Shown: positions 6,720 through 6,906 of the stretch, piece by piece
Numbering within the stretch: position 1 is the first letter of the stretch
Layout: every line of letters begins with the position of its first letter
Assembly (NCBI GenBank): GCA_030426865.1
Contig: JAUHXN010000156.1
Location: forward strand, 1-6,906
Direction of reading: 5' to 3'
DNA from: a bacterium
GTDB lineage: Bacteria; Bacteroidota; Ignavibacteria; Kapaibacteriales; UBA2268
Length of the DNA stretch: 6,906 nucleotides
Translations under genes and position numbers: made by a program
The notes under the pieces: model-generated
Seen by the model: the letters and a program-made list of their open reading frames with translations, nothing else
The model's database searches: none
Told to the model about the DNA's origin: nothing

Positions 6720-6906
6720 ATGAGTAAAAATGTTTATCATTTTCCCTCCGAATCAGTTTCAGAAGGACATCCCGATAAAGTTTGTGATCAAGTAAGTGAC
6801 GCAGTATTAGATGCAGTATTAACAGAAGACCCAAATGCTAGAGTAGCATGTGAGTGCTTCGCTGCCACTGGTATGCTAGTAGTTGGTGGAGAGGTAACCA
6901 CCAATT
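6720..6906 (+). CDS. metK: S-adenosylmethionine synthetase, N-terminal part (cut by window edge)
   Basis: Only the first 62 codons plus one base are present; the gene runs off the right end. The enzyme makes S-adenosylmethionine from ATP and methionine in the cytoplasm, as a Mg2+/K+-dependent tetramer. The N-terminus is diagnostic: SESVSEGHPDKVCDQVSDAV, with H17, D19 and K20 of the GHPDK motif (ATP/methionine and Mg2+ contacts in the family). DPNARVACE follows with E45, then TGMLVVGGEVTT with E58 corresponding to the conserved substrate-contacting Glu. Family enzymes are usually about 380-430 residues. It starts 34 bp after the lytic transglycosylase stop on the same strand with no terminator between, so it may be partly read through from that gene. 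The gap is too short to hold a SAM riboswitch. Confidence 0.97.
   Translation, partial: MSKNVYHFPSESVSEGHPDKVCDQVSDAVLDAVLTEDPNARVACECFAATGMLVVGGEVTTN

Overview
The window is AT-rich DNA that most resembles the Bacteroidota/Chlorobiota side of the FCB group, possibly an Ignavibacteria- or Kapaibacteria-like lineage. That placement is an inference. It rests on a very large secreted protein with a FlgD-like 'PNPF...WNG...NGLYYLYIE' C-terminal domain of the kind used for type IX secretion sorting, on a multi-LysM MltD-type lytic transglycosylase, and on the low GC content. No rRNA, tRNA or other taxonomic anchor is present.

Layout: bases 1-460 hold no convincing gene. They are a cluster of short repeat-like and hairpin-forming pieces: a GATT-periodic stretch, three GC-rich 3-nt-loop hairpins, a CCTCCCTT/AAGGGAGG hairpin, and an inverted copy of the opening 12-mer. 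A strong, possibly bidirectional intrinsic terminator (466-496) closes the minus-strand unit. That unit reads right to left: a 971-residue exported protein (start 4144), then 19 bp later an OmpR/PhoB-type response regulator (505-1209). No histidine kinase gene is seen in the window.

A very AT-rich 237-bp divergent region (4145-4381) separates this unit from the plus-strand genes. These are a 767-residue exported lytic transglycosylase with at least five LysM domains (4382-6685), followed after 34 bp by the 5' end of metK (S-adenosylmethionine synthetase), cut by the window edge.

Functionally, the exported protein and the transglycosylase act at the envelope (surface/secreted and periplasm), the regulator is a cytoplasmic transcription factor, and metK is central metabolism. 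Nothing here amounts to a clearly new multi-gene system. The points most worth following are the kinase-less regulator coupled to a putative type IX cargo gene, and the dense nest of small palindromes in 1-460.
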